Shown here: piece after piece, positions 17,582-26,756 of the stretch
Layout: every line of letters starts with the position of its first letter
Position numbering within the stretch: the first letter of the stretch is position 1
Source of the DNA: Alteromonas macleodii ATCC 27126
GTDB lineage: Bacteria > Pseudomonadota > Gammaproteobacteria > Enterobacterales > Alteromonadaceae
Assembly (NCBI RefSeq): GCF_000172635.2
Contig: NC_018632.1
Location: 3,038,001-3,102,000 of the forward strand
Length of the DNA: 64,000 nucleotides
Direction: 5' to 3'
Position numbers and translations under genes: made by a program
Notes under the pieces: model-generated
What the model was told of the DNA's origin: nothing
Databases searched by the model: none
The model's input: only the letters and a program-made list of their open reading frames with translations

Positions 17582-18811
17582 ATGCAGCCAAACAAAAGAG
17601 TACTTTTTATTTCCTTTGACTATCCACCTAGTAAGTCGGTAGCGGGGCAACGAACATTACGAATGACACAATACCTTCCAGAGTTTGGCTGGCAGCCACT
17701 AGTCCTTACGGCTAAAAACAGTGCTTATGAAGGGTTGGATGAATCACAAGAAATTCCAAAGCATATGTATGAGCATATTTATCGAACGGGGGCATTGGAT
17801 GTCGATCGTCATTTATCTATTAATGGAAAACATTTGGGCTGGATGAAAGCTATCGACAGATGGTCGACTTGGATACCTGGCGCGATAATCAAAGGTATTA
17901 ATATTATAAAAAAATACGAACCCGAAGTAATTGTTGCTACCTACCCAACGATGAGCGCTCACATCGTTGGAAATATACTAGCAAAGATAACGAGAACTCC
18001 ACTGGTCTTAGATTATCAAGACCCATACGCTTATATCCATAAGAACAATGTCGACGCTTTAAAGAAAAAAATTAGTTACAAAGTAGAAAAAAGTGCAATA
18101 AAGCGCGCGCATTCTTTGATTTTTGTAACTGAACAAGCGATGTCTGCCTATCGTCGATTTCACTGTCTACCCGAAAACCTTTTATGTACCGTAATTGAAA
18201 ATGGATATGACGAATCAAACTTTACAAAGTTAGACTTGATGCCAAACACTTCACTTTTTAATAAAAGTAAATATTCACTTTATTACAGTGGTGTCCTGTA
18301 TCCTGATGGAAGAGATCCAACACCGCTATTTAACGCATTAAGTTTGCTTAAAAAAAATGGAATCATAGCGCCCTCCAATTTTGAGTTAGTATTTCAGGGG
18401 TCAGGCAATGGTAGTCGGTTCAGGAACCTCATCGCAGAACTGCAAATAAACGAAATGGTTAAGTTCGAAAAGTCGGTTTCTTTTCTCGAGTCACTCAAAA
18501 ATATGATGGCTGCTGATGCACTTTGCCTCATCCAAGATGCGGTTTTTAAACTGCAAATTCCAGGTAAGCTCTATGAGTACATTAGAGCAAAGAAACCAAT
18601 ATTAGTCTGCGCACCGACTAACACTGCAACAGCGTATGAAGCGCAAGTTATACCTTATGCACAAATTGGTTACTCTAAAGACGAAATAGCTGAATGTATT
18701 ATTGAAATGATAGGGAAAAGTAATATCGCTGACTTGGACATAACCCACTTTTCTAGAAAATCAAAAGCAAGAAAATTAGCAACTCATTTGACCGAGGTCC
18801 TACATGGCTAA
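17582..18811 (+). CDS. Glycosyltransferase, GT4-like (GT-B fold)
   Basis: 409 aa. It begins KRVLFISFDYPPSKSVAGQRT, the usual GT4 nucleotide-binding start, and contains LVLDYQDPYAYI, FVTEQAMSAYRR and the C-terminal GKLYEYIRAKKPILV, where an E-x(n)-P motif contacts the donor. It would add one sugar to a lipid-linked chain; specificity cannot be read. Five bases separate it from the deacetylase and it overlaps the sulfotransferase by 8 nt, giving a tight operon. Confidence 0.83.
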   Translation: MQPNKRVLFISFDYPPSKSVAGQRTLRMTQYLPEFGWQPLVLTAKNSAYEGLDESQEIPKHMYEHIYRTGALDVDRHLSINGKHLGWMKAIDRWSTWIPGAIIKGINIIKKYEPEVIVATYPTMSAHIVGNILAKITRTPLVLDYQDPYAYIHKNNVDALKKKISYKVEKSAIKRAHSLIFVTEQAMSAYRRFHCLPENLLCTVIENGYDESNFTKLDLMPNTSLFNKSKYSLYYSGVLYPDGRDPTPLFNALSLLKKNGIIAPSNFELVFQGSGNGSRFRNLIAELQINEMVKFEKSVSFLESLKNMMAADALCLIQDAVFKLQIPGKLYEYIRAKKPILVCAPTNTATAYEAQVIPYAQIGYSKDEIAECIIEMIGKSNIADLDITHFSRKSKARKLATHLTEVLHG

Positions 18812-19496
18812 GTACTCAAAAGCATCTACTCTTCTTTACAGGAAGGTTTTACCTGAATTACTTCAGCAAAAAATTGATGTAATACGTGGAGAATCGCAAG
18901 TCTTTAAAGAGTGCTTTGAGCCAACGAAATCTATTTTCATTCATGTCCCTAAAGCGGCAGGTACAAGTATAGCCAGGTCTATTTATGGCCAGAGCGTAGG
19001 TCACAGAAAGGCAACAGATTACATAAGAGTTAGCCGTAAAACCTTTAAACAATACTTTTCTTACGGATTTGTAAGGAACCCTTGGGATAGAACTGTTTCC
19101 GCCTATCATTTTGCTAAGCAAGGAGGAACACAGCATGTCCAACCGATTGAGAACAAGGTCTACCAATCAAAAAAGTTTCGTTCTTTTGAATCTTTTGTAA
19201 AAGAATGGTTGGTAGAAGTAAACCTTGAAAAAGAAGATGTAGTTTTCGCTCCTCAGTACTGGTGGCTATATGAAAATAGTCGCTGTGCCGTTAACCGAAT
19301 AGGTAAACTCGAAAACTTAGATAGTGAAATTGGTTACTTAGAAACTAAAATTGGTATCAACGTTAACATACCTAAACTAAATGTTTCGGACAAAAGTAAA
19401 AACTTCTTCCAATACTACACCCCCGACCTCGTTGATATTGTTGGGGAAATATACGCTAAAGACATAAAGCTATTTAACTATGAGTATACTGGTTAA
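18804..19496 (+). CDS. Sulfotransferase family protein (PAPS-dependent)
   Basis: 230 aa. The PAPS-binding loop IFIHVPKAAGTSIARS (residues 44-59) and the 3'-phosphate motif GFVRNPWDRTVSAY (residues 88-101) are both intact, matching the Sulfotransfer_2 type family. It would move sulfate from PAPS to a sugar hydroxyl. Sulfated polysaccharides are common in marine bacteria, so this gene suggests a sulfated product. Last gene of the deacetylase-glycosyltransferase operon; a hairpin follows at 19518. Confidence 0.88.
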   Translation: MAKYSKASTLLYRKVLPELLQQKIDVIRGESQVFKECFEPTKSIFIHVPKAAGTSIARSIYGQSVGHRKATDYIRVSRKTFKQYFSYGFVRNPWDRTVSAYHFAKQGGTQHVQPIENKVYQSKKFRSFESFVKEWLVEVNLEKEDVVFAPQYWWLYENSRCAVNRIGKLENLDSEIGYLETKIGINVNIPKLNVSDKSKNFFQYYTPDLVDIVGEIYAKDIKLFNYEYTG

Positions 19497-19517
19497 TTTG
19501 TACGTAAACATTTGGTG

Positions 19518-19553
19518 ATCCCTATATTCAATTTATGAATTGAATATAGGGAT
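19518..19553. terminator. Perfect inverted repeat between convergent operons (possible bidirectional terminator)
   Basis: Arms of 16 bases, ATCCCTATATTCAATT and its exact complement, around a TATG loop. It sits between the end of the sulfotransferase and the end of the acyltransferase gene. It lacks a clean T run, so termination is plausible rather than certain; it may instead be a small repeat element. Confidence 0.5.
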
Positions 19554-19614
19554 TATCGGACGGACACTACCATGGTTATTTGCTAAGCGCTAGGTGGGAT
19601 TACCGGACGCTCAC
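19551..19614. repeat. Two imperfect 17-bp direct repeats
   Basis: GATTATCGGACGGACAC at 19551-19567 and GATTACCGGACGCTCAC at 19598-19614 differ at three positions and are 47 bases apart. They abut the inverted repeat. No transposase gene is beside them. Confidence 0.45.
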
Positions 19615-19656
19615 ATATGTACTGTTTTAGCTCGCTCCTATTATTATCAACCAAGT

Positions 19657-21612
19657 TTAAAGCAGCTCTTCTTTTAAAATTCTTTTCCCAAACACTATTG
19701 CGCCATGTTTGCTGATATGACGACTATCTGAGTATGTAAGTTTACCATCTACAATTAGGTCATCGGGTAGTTTCAACTTAAACAAGTGAGTTTTTCTGAT
19801 AAATCTAACATCTTCTGCAGCAGCTACTTTCTCAATTCTACTATCTATCAAGGTTGAGAGATTAACTAAACGTTCTGAATACATTTCAGATAATTGGCTA
19901 TGCAATGGAATTTTGTAATCGAGACGTTTCGGCCCAAAATTCAACGTGGGCAATGGGCCCACAATAGTTACATTTAACCCATACTTTTTTTGCACGGTTG
20001 CCATATATTTTACTACTTGATGTATTGCACCATCTGATATTTCTGGAGAAGAGGCGTTTTGCAACCCGTTTTTCAGTAGTCTGTCGCCAGTCTGTGTATA
20101 AATTAGCGTCTCTATAGTGTCGGCCCTGTCGTCGACAAATGCTAAAAAGTCATCATACTGACATCTATGGGGCCGTTTTCCAGAAAGAGGCGCATGAATA
20201 CGACAAAATCCACGTGACACGCTTACTACGAATTTCGTATCAAAAGAAGACGATATGACATTGTACATATCCATACCATGACTGCCCCCCAGAATAAAGA
20301 CTGCCCTACCATACTTTTCGCTACACTTGTCATATTCAGAAATAAACGAATCATCAAAAGAAGGTGACCAAAGGTGGCAGTCTCGACTTACGGGTCTATT
20401 CATTTCATGATTGATTGCCTCCTCGATTACGTTAAATCGCTTAATAGATTCTGGATCCAATAATTTTTGAAAAGCTTTGTTATTTATGAAAAACAAAGCG
20501 ATACCAAAACAAATCAATGAACAAAAAACACCGTGTTTAACCAATTTTTTATTATTTACAACGACTGAATTACGATATGGTGCTTCCACATACTTCCAAG
20601 ATAGCCAGCTTAGCAATAAAGTGATTGATAGAGCTACTAGAATATAAAAGACAGAAAGGTGCTGGCCGTATAGCGTTTTGAAAATCACTAAGATTGGTTG
20701 ATGCCATAAATAGATGCTATAACTTAACAATCCAATCCAAATTAAAAGCTTATGGCTAAGAATAGTTTTAGCAAGTGATTTTTCAGCACTAAATAGTAAG
20801 ATGGTAGCAACGAACAGAACGGGAATGGCCGTTAAGATACTAGGGTGACGAGTTTCAGAGTCAAAGATAAAAAAGCAAGTTGTTAAACCGAATAAAGCGA
20901 TTATTGATATAGTTTTACTAAATTGAGAATAAAACGAACTCTCTTTTACACGGTAATAATAAAGTGCGCACATCGAACCTATAAATAGTTCCCATATACG
21001 ACTTGGTAATAAATAAAAGTTTGCCTCAGCAGAGTTTTGCGCTCCCCACTCAGCAATCATGAGCGAGGCGAAAATAATAAGCCCCCCCCCACCCCCTAGG
21101 AATCTGCGATACTGAGAGTAAAAGTAGAGAATAATTAAAGGTAAAAAGATATAGAATTGCTCTTCAACCGCCAAACTCCAAGTATGGAGTAGAGGCGTCA
21201 TCTCAGATGCCGTTCCGAAATATCCGGCCTCTGTCCAAAAATAGATATTAGAAACAAATGCCAGTACCGATAAAATACTTAAGCCATAATCGCTCAAATC
21301 ACTCGGGTGGCTGTTGAACAATGGGTAGATTATACTGGTAGTAAAAATCATCAAGAATAATGCTGGCAGTATCCTTCTAGCCCTTTTTTCATAAAACTTT
21401 AGTATAGATAATTGGCCTTTTCTTGCGTTTTGCACAAGAATAGACGTTATCAGATAACCGCTAATTACGAAAAAAACGTCTACGCCTAGAAAACCGCCAC
21501 TAAATAACGAAACCCCAGCATGAAATAAAACCACTGGTATTATCGCAAAAGACCTCAACCCATCTATCTCAGGCCTGTAGTCTAAAGTGTGTAGTTTCTT
21601 AGAATGGCTCAA
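19657..21612 (-). CDS. OafA-type O-acyltransferase with C-terminal SGNH domain
   Basis: 651 aa from a TTG with GGGAGG upstream. The N-terminal half is an acyltransferase_3 membrane domain: YRPEIDGLRSFAIIPVVLFHAG, FFVISGYLITSIL and LLHTWSLAVEEQFY are diagnostic, with about ten membrane helices. The C-terminal half has GGSHGMDMY and a final DSRHISKHG, the Ser and Asp-His blocks of an SGNH esterase-like domain. Such proteins O-acetylate surface polysaccharide in the periplasm. A run of 9 Gs plus another 5 Gs in the coding strand (21082-21096) encodes five glycines between helices and could slip. Last gene of the 20-kb minus-strand run. Confidence 0.9.
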   Translation of the reverse strand: MSHSKKLHTLDYRPEIDGLRSFAIIPVVLFHAGVSLFSGGFLGVDVFFVISGYLITSILVQNARKGQLSILKFYEKRARRILPALFLMIFTTSIIYPLFNSHPSDLSDYGLSILSVLAFVSNIYFWTEAGYFGTASEMTPLLHTWSLAVEEQFYIFLPLIILYFYSQYRRFLGGGGGLIIFASLMIAEWGAQNSAEANFYLLPSRIWELFIGSMCALYYYRVKESSFYSQFSKTISIIALFGLTTCFFIFDSETRHPSILTAIPVLFVATILLFSAEKSLAKTILSHKLLIWIGLLSYSIYLWHQPILVIFKTLYGQHLSVFYILVALSITLLLSWLSWKYVEAPYRNSVVVNNKKLVKHGVFCSLICFGIALFFINNKAFQKLLDPESIKRFNVIEEAINHEMNRPVSRDCHLWSPSFDDSFISEYDKCSEKYGRAVFILGGSHGMDMYNVISSSFDTKFVVSVSRGFCRIHAPLSGKRPHRCQYDDFLAFVDDRADTIETLIYTQTGDRLLKNGLQNASSPEISDGAIHQVVKYMATVQKKYGLNVTIVGPLPTLNFGPKRLDYKIPLHSQLSEMYSERLVNLSTLIDSRIEKVAAAEDVRFIRKTHLFKLKLPDDLIVDGKLTYSDSRHISKHGAIVFGKRILKEELL

Positions 21613-21633
21613 GGTGCCTCCCGCAAGATTGCT

Positions 21634-22833
21634 TTAAATGCACTGCAAACTACACCAGTCCCATGTGTATTTTCTAAAGCTTTTAGCTAGCTCTTCACGG
21701 TTTAAATCCTGCTGTAATAACATAATTAACGCATTGACAATTGCAAGGTTATCGTCGGGACTAACAACTTTACCCAGATTTGGTTCACTCGCCATTATTT
21801 CTGGTACACTTCCGACCTTTGTAGCTAATGCAGGACACCCACAAGCTAGAGCCTCTGTGAGTACATTCGGGCTCCCCTCCCCCCTGCTTGACAAGCAAAA
21901 TAAATCTGCAGCATTGTACCAATCGATAAGTTTTTCATTTGGTACCGCACCAACGAAGTGCACGTGTTCACTCAATTGTAAATCAAAAACCAGCTTTCTA
22001 AGCTCTTTACGGTAATCCCCCTCAGCCCCTTCTGCACCAAGAATATAGAAGTGGGTGTTATGTAATGCTTCAGTGTTAACGATATGGCTAAGTGCATTAA
22101 TAACTACATCAAACCCTTTTCTATAAATAAGTGCGCCAACACCTATTATTACTTTATTCTCGCTTGGAATTTCAAGGTTATTGCGACAGGCCGTTTTGTC
22201 TTTATAAAAAAATGCATCAGTATCCACTCCGTTTCTTACCACCTTTGTTTTGTGTCGTGAACTTGCAATTCTGTCAGCAGTGTCGGCCATCTCTTCGCTG
22301 AGTGAGATAATGCTGTCTACCTTTTTTAGGTACTTCGCAACAGTTCTTTCTCTGATATCACCGTCTTGCTGATGAAAAGCTTCCATCCCTCTCAAAGTTA
22401 CGCGATAAGGAGTATGATAACGATTGCTCAGATAATCCCCAGCGGGGAGGTCTGGAAAAGTCCAGTGTAAATCAATTAAATCGAAATCGAATCTAATTTT
22501 TTTAATAACCTTTTTCACTGCATTTCGATAGGATAAGATTTCTAACGCTTTAAAGTGCCCAGGAATTGATAGGTATCTAGGGTGATATATGCTCAAGTTT
22601 CCGCGTTGTGTACTGGAAGGAATATGGCTCAGGTGTTTAAACTTATCGATAAAAAGATGAATGGGTGACCAAGGTATAGGGTTTATGACCGTAATATCAG
22701 CATATTTCGCCATCGCGTTTAAGCGGTTGTACACAAAAATGCCGTGATTAGGTTTTTCTGGGTTAGGGAAAAGGTAACTAATCGCCAATATTTTTTTACG
22801 AACTGTGTGATCGTTTTTACTGTCCACATGCAT
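21634..22833 (-). CDS. Glycosyltransferase family 4
   Basis: 399 aa from the ATG at 22833; longer starts would run deep into the asparagine-synthase gene. KKILAISYLFPNPEKPNHGIF begins the N-terminal GT-B domain; IIGVGALIYRKGFDVVINAL and DLFCLSSRGEGSPNVLTEAL are typical C-terminal GT4 donor-binding blocks. Adds a sugar to the growing lipid-linked unit. It overlaps the upstream gene by 17 nt and is followed after 21 bases by the O-acyltransferase. Sugar specificity unknown. Confidence 0.88.
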   Translation of the reverse strand: MHVDSKNDHTVRKKILAISYLFPNPEKPNHGIFVYNRLNAMAKYADITVINPIPWSPIHLFIDKFKHLSHIPSSTQRGNLSIYHPRYLSIPGHFKALEILSYRNAVKKVIKKIRFDFDLIDLHWTFPDLPAGDYLSNRYHTPYRVTLRGMEAFHQQDGDIRERTVAKYLKKVDSIISLSEEMADTADRIASSRHKTKVVRNGVDTDAFFYKDKTACRNNLEIPSENKVIIGVGALIYRKGFDVVINALSHIVNTEALHNTHFYILGAEGAEGDYRKELRKLVFDLQLSEHVHFVGAVPNEKLIDWYNAADLFCLSSRGEGSPNVLTEALACGCPALATKVGSVPEIMASEPNLGKVVSPDDNLAIVNALIMLLQQDLNREELAKSFRKYTWDWCSLQCI

Positions 22834-24721
22834 CTCGATTGTGATAATTTTTCCTAAGCCACTCTTCGAGTACAACCAATTGCCATAGTATTTTATGATG
22901 GTCGTACTTATCTGCATTATGCTCTTCTATCAGCTGATGAATGCGTTCAACCTTAAAGAACTGATGAAGCTTTGTTTTATTCGACAATAATAAGTCTTTC
23001 GCGTAGTCCCGAAGCTCGTTTTGAAACATTAGTTTAAGTGGTGTGGGGAACCCCATTTTCTTACGATAAATAATGTCGTTGGGCAAAATGCCTTCCATCA
23101 TCTTTTTAAGTGGATACTTTCCTTCGCCTTTTTTAATTTTATGCTTCGACGGTATAGTTGCCGCAAACTCTACTAATCTGTAATCAAGAAACGGCACTCG
23201 AAGCTCAACCGATGTTGCCATACTCATGCGATCGGCTTTGATTAATAAGTCGTCAACTAGCCACGTTTTTGTATCGAAGTAAAGCATTTTGCTTAGCTGG
23301 TCGTTATCCTTAGTATTGTCAAACAGTTGCTTAGAAAATTCACCGTAATTTATTGCTGCTTTGACGGAATGTAATCGTTTGCTGAAGTCGTCTCTATACA
23401 ACGCTTGTTTTTGTGCGTCTGGGTAGGTAGACATACCTTTGTAGCGCTTTTCAATAGGTTGTGTGGCCATATTCAGGTATTTAGAGACCTTATGACTTTT
23501 GCCCAGCACTTTATTTGAAATACCTGCAAAAAATTCTGTTCCGCACTGCCCTACTACGTTACGGTACTTTTCTAATACGTTCATGTACTGGTACAGGTCG
23601 TAACCAGCAAATATTTCGTCAGACCCTTCGCCCGAAAGTGCTACTGTGACTTTTTCTTTCGCCAGTTTGGAAACAAAAAACAGGGAAATAGCAGCAGCCT
23701 CGGTAACAGGCTCATCCATTAAATGAATATACTCAGGAATAAAGTCGGCAAACTGCTGCGGAGTAATTTTTAGCTCATGGTGGTCGGTACCAAACCTCTC
23801 TGCAACCATTCTTGCATACTGCGTTTCGTCGTAGTTCTTACCAAAGTCATAAGCTATCGAGAATGTTTTTAGGGGTTCTTTTACTCTATCAGCAAGTAGT
23901 CCAACAACTGCGCTAGAGTCTATACCACCACTTAAGAAAATACCGAGAGGGACGTCACTGCGAAGCCTAAGGTCTATCGCACTTTCAAGTAACGCTTTGC
24001 TTTCATTTACATAGAAGTCAAATCCCTTATCTTCAACGTTATTAAACTCGAGATCCCACCACCGTGTTGTTGTTAGTTGGCCATTCTTCACAATGGCGTA
24101 ATGGCCTGGCATTAGGCGCTTAATGCCTTTATGAAGCGTATTTTCGCCAGGAATATAGCCAAAACTCATGTAGTCGTCGATTAACTCAACATTTAACTCT
24201 GGGAGGACACTTAGACCTTTTAATATAGCTTTAGTTTCAGAGGCAAAAATAAGCTCGTTAGCACCTTGATAGTAATAAACGGGCTTTATCCCCAAGCGAT
24301 CTCGGGCCAGAAACAATTCTTGTGTTTCGTTATCAAATATTGCAATAGCGAACATGCCGTTAAAACGGCTTAAACAGCTTTTTCCCCACTCTACGTAAGC
24401 TTGTAAAATAACCTCGGTATCGGTACCGGTTACAAACGTATAGCCTCTTTGCTCGAGCTCGGCTCTAATTTCAATATAGTTATACACTTCGCCATTATAC
24501 GAAATAACAAAACGGCCGCTTTCATCTACCCGAGGTTGATGGCCTGCCGGAGTGGGATCTAATATACTCAATCGTAGATGAGCTAACCCACAATAACCAT
24601 TGTCTGACACCCACAATCCGTTGCTGTCTGGGCCACGATACGACATGGTGTTTCGCATGATTGCAATACGTTCTGCATCCACTGCATTGGTAAAATTTAA
24701 CGTACCTAATATTCCGCACAT
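22817..24721 (-). CDS. asnB: Asparagine synthase (glutamine-hydrolysing) / glycan amidotransferase
   Basis: 634 aa. Cys2 is the glutaminase nucleophile (start MCGILGTLNF), followed by SYRGPDSNG and the synthetase domain with GIFLSGGIDSSAVVGLL (PP-loop SGGxDS) and VALSGEGSDEIFAGYD. In polysaccharide loci such enzymes usually amidate a uronic acid sugar rather than aspartate. It differs clearly from the second AsnB-type gene at 33655, so this is not a recent duplicate. One base separates it from the glycosyltransferase-like gene upstream. Confidence 0.9.
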   Translation of the reverse strand: MCGILGTLNFTNAVDAERIAIMRNTMSYRGPDSNGLWVSDNGYCGLAHLRLSILDPTPAGHQPRVDESGRFVISYNGEVYNYIEIRAELEQRGYTFVTGTDTEVILQAYVEWGKSCLSRFNGMFAIAIFDNETQELFLARDRLGIKPVYYYQGANELIFASETKAILKGLSVLPELNVELIDDYMSFGYIPGENTLHKGIKRLMPGHYAIVKNGQLTTTRWWDLEFNNVEDKGFDFYVNESKALLESAIDLRLRSDVPLGIFLSGGIDSSAVVGLLADRVKEPLKTFSIAYDFGKNYDETQYARMVAERFGTDHHELKITPQQFADFIPEYIHLMDEPVTEAAAISLFFVSKLAKEKVTVALSGEGSDEIFAGYDLYQYMNVLEKYRNVVGQCGTEFFAGISNKVLGKSHKVSKYLNMATQPIEKRYKGMSTYPDAQKQALYRDDFSKRLHSVKAAINYGEFSKQLFDNTKDNDQLSKMLYFDTKTWLVDDLLIKADRMSMATSVELRVPFLDYRLVEFAATIPSKHKIKKGEGKYPLKKMMEGILPNDIIYRKKMGFPTPLKLMFQNELRDYAKDLLLSNKTKLHQFFKVERIHQLIEEHNADKYDHHKILWQLVVLEEWLRKNYHNRDACGQ

Positions 24722-24722
24722 A

Positions 24723-25637
24723 TTATTTCTTCAAGTTTTCTGAAATGTACTGTTTCGCTAGCTTATTATATAAAAGCCCTTGAAAACGCCAGGTTCCTAA
24801 AAAATGTATGAGCTTAAGTTCGCGCGTATAACGGGCCACGCTACCGTAGTAAGAAAGCGGGAGAACTTTAGCACCTGGCATGTTCGATATCATCATGTTA
24901 GCCGCGGTTTGCTCCGAACCCCACTCACGCCATTTTTCTCCAATTCGTGAAAACATACAGTTACTTATTCGAATTAACGTATCTTTACTAAACGATCCTT
25001 TTGCATAACCCACAAAACCTGCGCAACCTCTCACATAATGGGAGAATCCAATTTTATGTAGCGCATCTAAATTTAGTTCAGATTGATGCTGTACATGCCC
25101 GTTAGTAGGTTGATTTCTGTCAATTGCTGCCTGTTTAGCCTCACCTAATGTACTCAAATTTTCACACTCTGTGCCCAAAATAAATGAGTAATTGTTCTGG
25201 TAAGCATGTTTTACTTCACTAAGATTATGACGTGATAAAAGGTCAGCATCTAACTGAATCACATAGTATCTGCTCACAAAACTTTCTATGGCGAGCATGC
25301 GGCGCCAAGATGTGTACGTTGGAACACGCTTATCAACGAAGTCGGTGCCGTTTAGTATAACGACATCATCAATAAAGGATTTTAAGTGAGCGACGTGCCA
25401 TCTCTCTAGCGACCCATCATTAACAACAACAATTTTCTCAGGATTAAATAGAGAAGCAAAACTGTGGATAGAAATTAGATATTGATAGAAATCCCTTTTA
25501 CATAACATCGAGAGTACACATAGGTCTTCATGACGACCTTCTACCCGATTTATAGCTTTAAGCCCCAGTGCATTCTTGACGTCCCAATCAAAATATTTAT
25601 GCATTAAATTGGACTTCAGGTTAGAAAACTTTGACAT
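24723..25637 (-). CDS. Putative glycosyltransferase (GT-A-like), family not recognised
   Basis: 304 aa from the ATG at 25637, with AGGAG six bases upstream; ATG and TTG codons just before are alternatives. No signal peptide. The segment FVSRYYVIQLDADLLSRHNL contains a D-x-D of the kind that binds metal and nucleotide sugar, and HYVRGCAGFVGYAKGSF follows as in many GT-A enzymes. I cannot name the family. It lies between the pyruvyltransferase and asnB genes in the same operon, so a sugar-transfer role is inferred. Confidence 0.65.
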   Translation of the reverse strand: MSKFSNLKSNLMHKYFDWDVKNALGLKAINRVEGRHEDLCVLSMLCKRDFYQYLISIHSFASLFNPEKIVVVNDGSLERWHVAHLKSFIDDVVILNGTDFVDKRVPTYTSWRRMLAIESFVSRYYVIQLDADLLSRHNLSEVKHAYQNNYSFILGTECENLSTLGEAKQAAIDRNQPTNGHVQHQSELNLDALHKIGFSHYVRGCAGFVGYAKGSFSKDTLIRISNCMFSRIGEKWREWGSEQTAANMMISNMPGAKVLPLSYYGSVARYTRELKLIHFLGTWRFQGLLYNKLAKQYISENLKK

Positions 25638-25646
25638 CATCAACTC

Positions 25647-26756
25647 CTAAAGTTCAAGGCTTGATTGAAGATATTCAAACGAATCTACGCGCATCTTATC
25701 TAAACTTGCAGACACTCGTTTGTAATCTATCGGGCTGAGCTTTTGATAATGTAGCACCAAATCATTATCGTCAAAACAAATTCTATCTTCGAGTTCCAGG
25801 CTTTCTAATAAACTAGCTAAACGAGTAATACCTCGTTTTTCATTTGCAATACAAATAAAATCCTTTTCAAAAATTATAGAAAGACAAATACAGTGGTAAG
25901 AATCAGTTACAACAACCTTTGCTGAATATATTGAACTCAACCACTCGCTGACCTCTCTAAAACGCCTTTTGCCAAGGCTTTCATCATAATAGATATTAGT
26001 TTGCTGGCACCCTTTATTAATTGAAAGCAACTCAATACTTTTTTTAAATTCCGCAGACATGTCCAACTTGTAGTACGCAATTCCACTGGACTTATATAAC
26101 TTATCGTTTATTAGGCCAAAAAAGTAATCTGAACCAACTAAGAGCGTCGGGTCCAAAACATGCTCGCTGTTTAAGCTAAACTTTTCCTTACAAATACTTG
26201 CACCCGAACGCTCTCTTACCGATATGGCACTAAATTTTGACAGCTCTTTGGAGACACTTGAAACAATTTCAGGCGCTTCCCAGAAGTCAACACCGAAACT
26301 TGCAGCATATGCAACTCTTTTCACAGAATCATGGACACCTTTTAAGAAATATGACATTTCAAACGGTTTTGTGTATCTAACTCTCCAAACCTGATCGCTC
26401 CCAACAATCACTATATCAAATTCCTCACATAGCTTTATGAAATCATCGTTAGAGTTAACTTCATTGGTTAAGGTCAAATTTTTTTTCCTAAATTTGATGA
26501 ATGGACCAGCCCCATCTAGATAGCCTTTAAGAGAAGTCAATAAACTTTTTGAAAACAAAAGCCGAAACATGGCTCCAATATAGTCCCTAATAGTAGACGG
26601 TGGTGTAGGTTCTATTTGAGGGACAAAATTAATATGCATTGCGTTAAAGCCTAACCTACCTAATGCATTTTCTAATGCGGCTGCTTGCAGTACGGCACCA
26701 TAATTAAAATTACTATGTTGAAGATTTAATATACCGACATTTATTTTTGACTTCAT
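25647..26756 (-). CDS. Polysaccharide pyruvyl transferase family protein
   Basis: 369 aa. The start VGILNLQHSNFNYGAVLQAAAL and the block FDIVIVGSDQVWRVRYTKPF are typical of PF04230 (CsaB/WcaK-like) enzymes, which put a ketal-linked pyruvate on a sugar using PEP. It begins directly after the stop of the FrhB-like gene; pyruvyltransferase next to an FrhB-type iron-sulfur protein is a pairing often seen in polysaccharide loci. Pyruvylation would give the polymer negative charge. Confidence 0.87.
   Translation of the reverse strand: MKSKINVGILNLQHSNFNYGAVLQAAALENALGRLGFNAMHINFVPQIEPTPPSTIRDYIGAMFRLLFSKSLLTSLKGYLDGAGPFIKFRKKNLTLTNEVNSNDDFIKLCEEFDIVIVGSDQVWRVRYTKPFEMSYFLKGVHDSVKRVAYAASFGVDFWEAPEIVSSVSKELSKFSAISVRERSGASICKEKFSLNSEHVLDPTLLVGSDYFFGLINDKLYKSSGIAYYKLDMSAEFKKSIELLSINKGCQQTNIYYDESLGKRRFREVSEWLSSIYSAKVVVTDSYHCICLSIIFEKDFICIANEKRGITRLASLLESLELEDRICFDDNDLVLHYQKLSPIDYKRVSASLDKMRVDSFEYLQSSLEL

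Noticed and set aside
22834..22917. Longer N-terminus for the glycosyltransferase
   Set aside because: It would overlap the asparagine synthase by about 100 nt and adds residues unlike GT4 starts.
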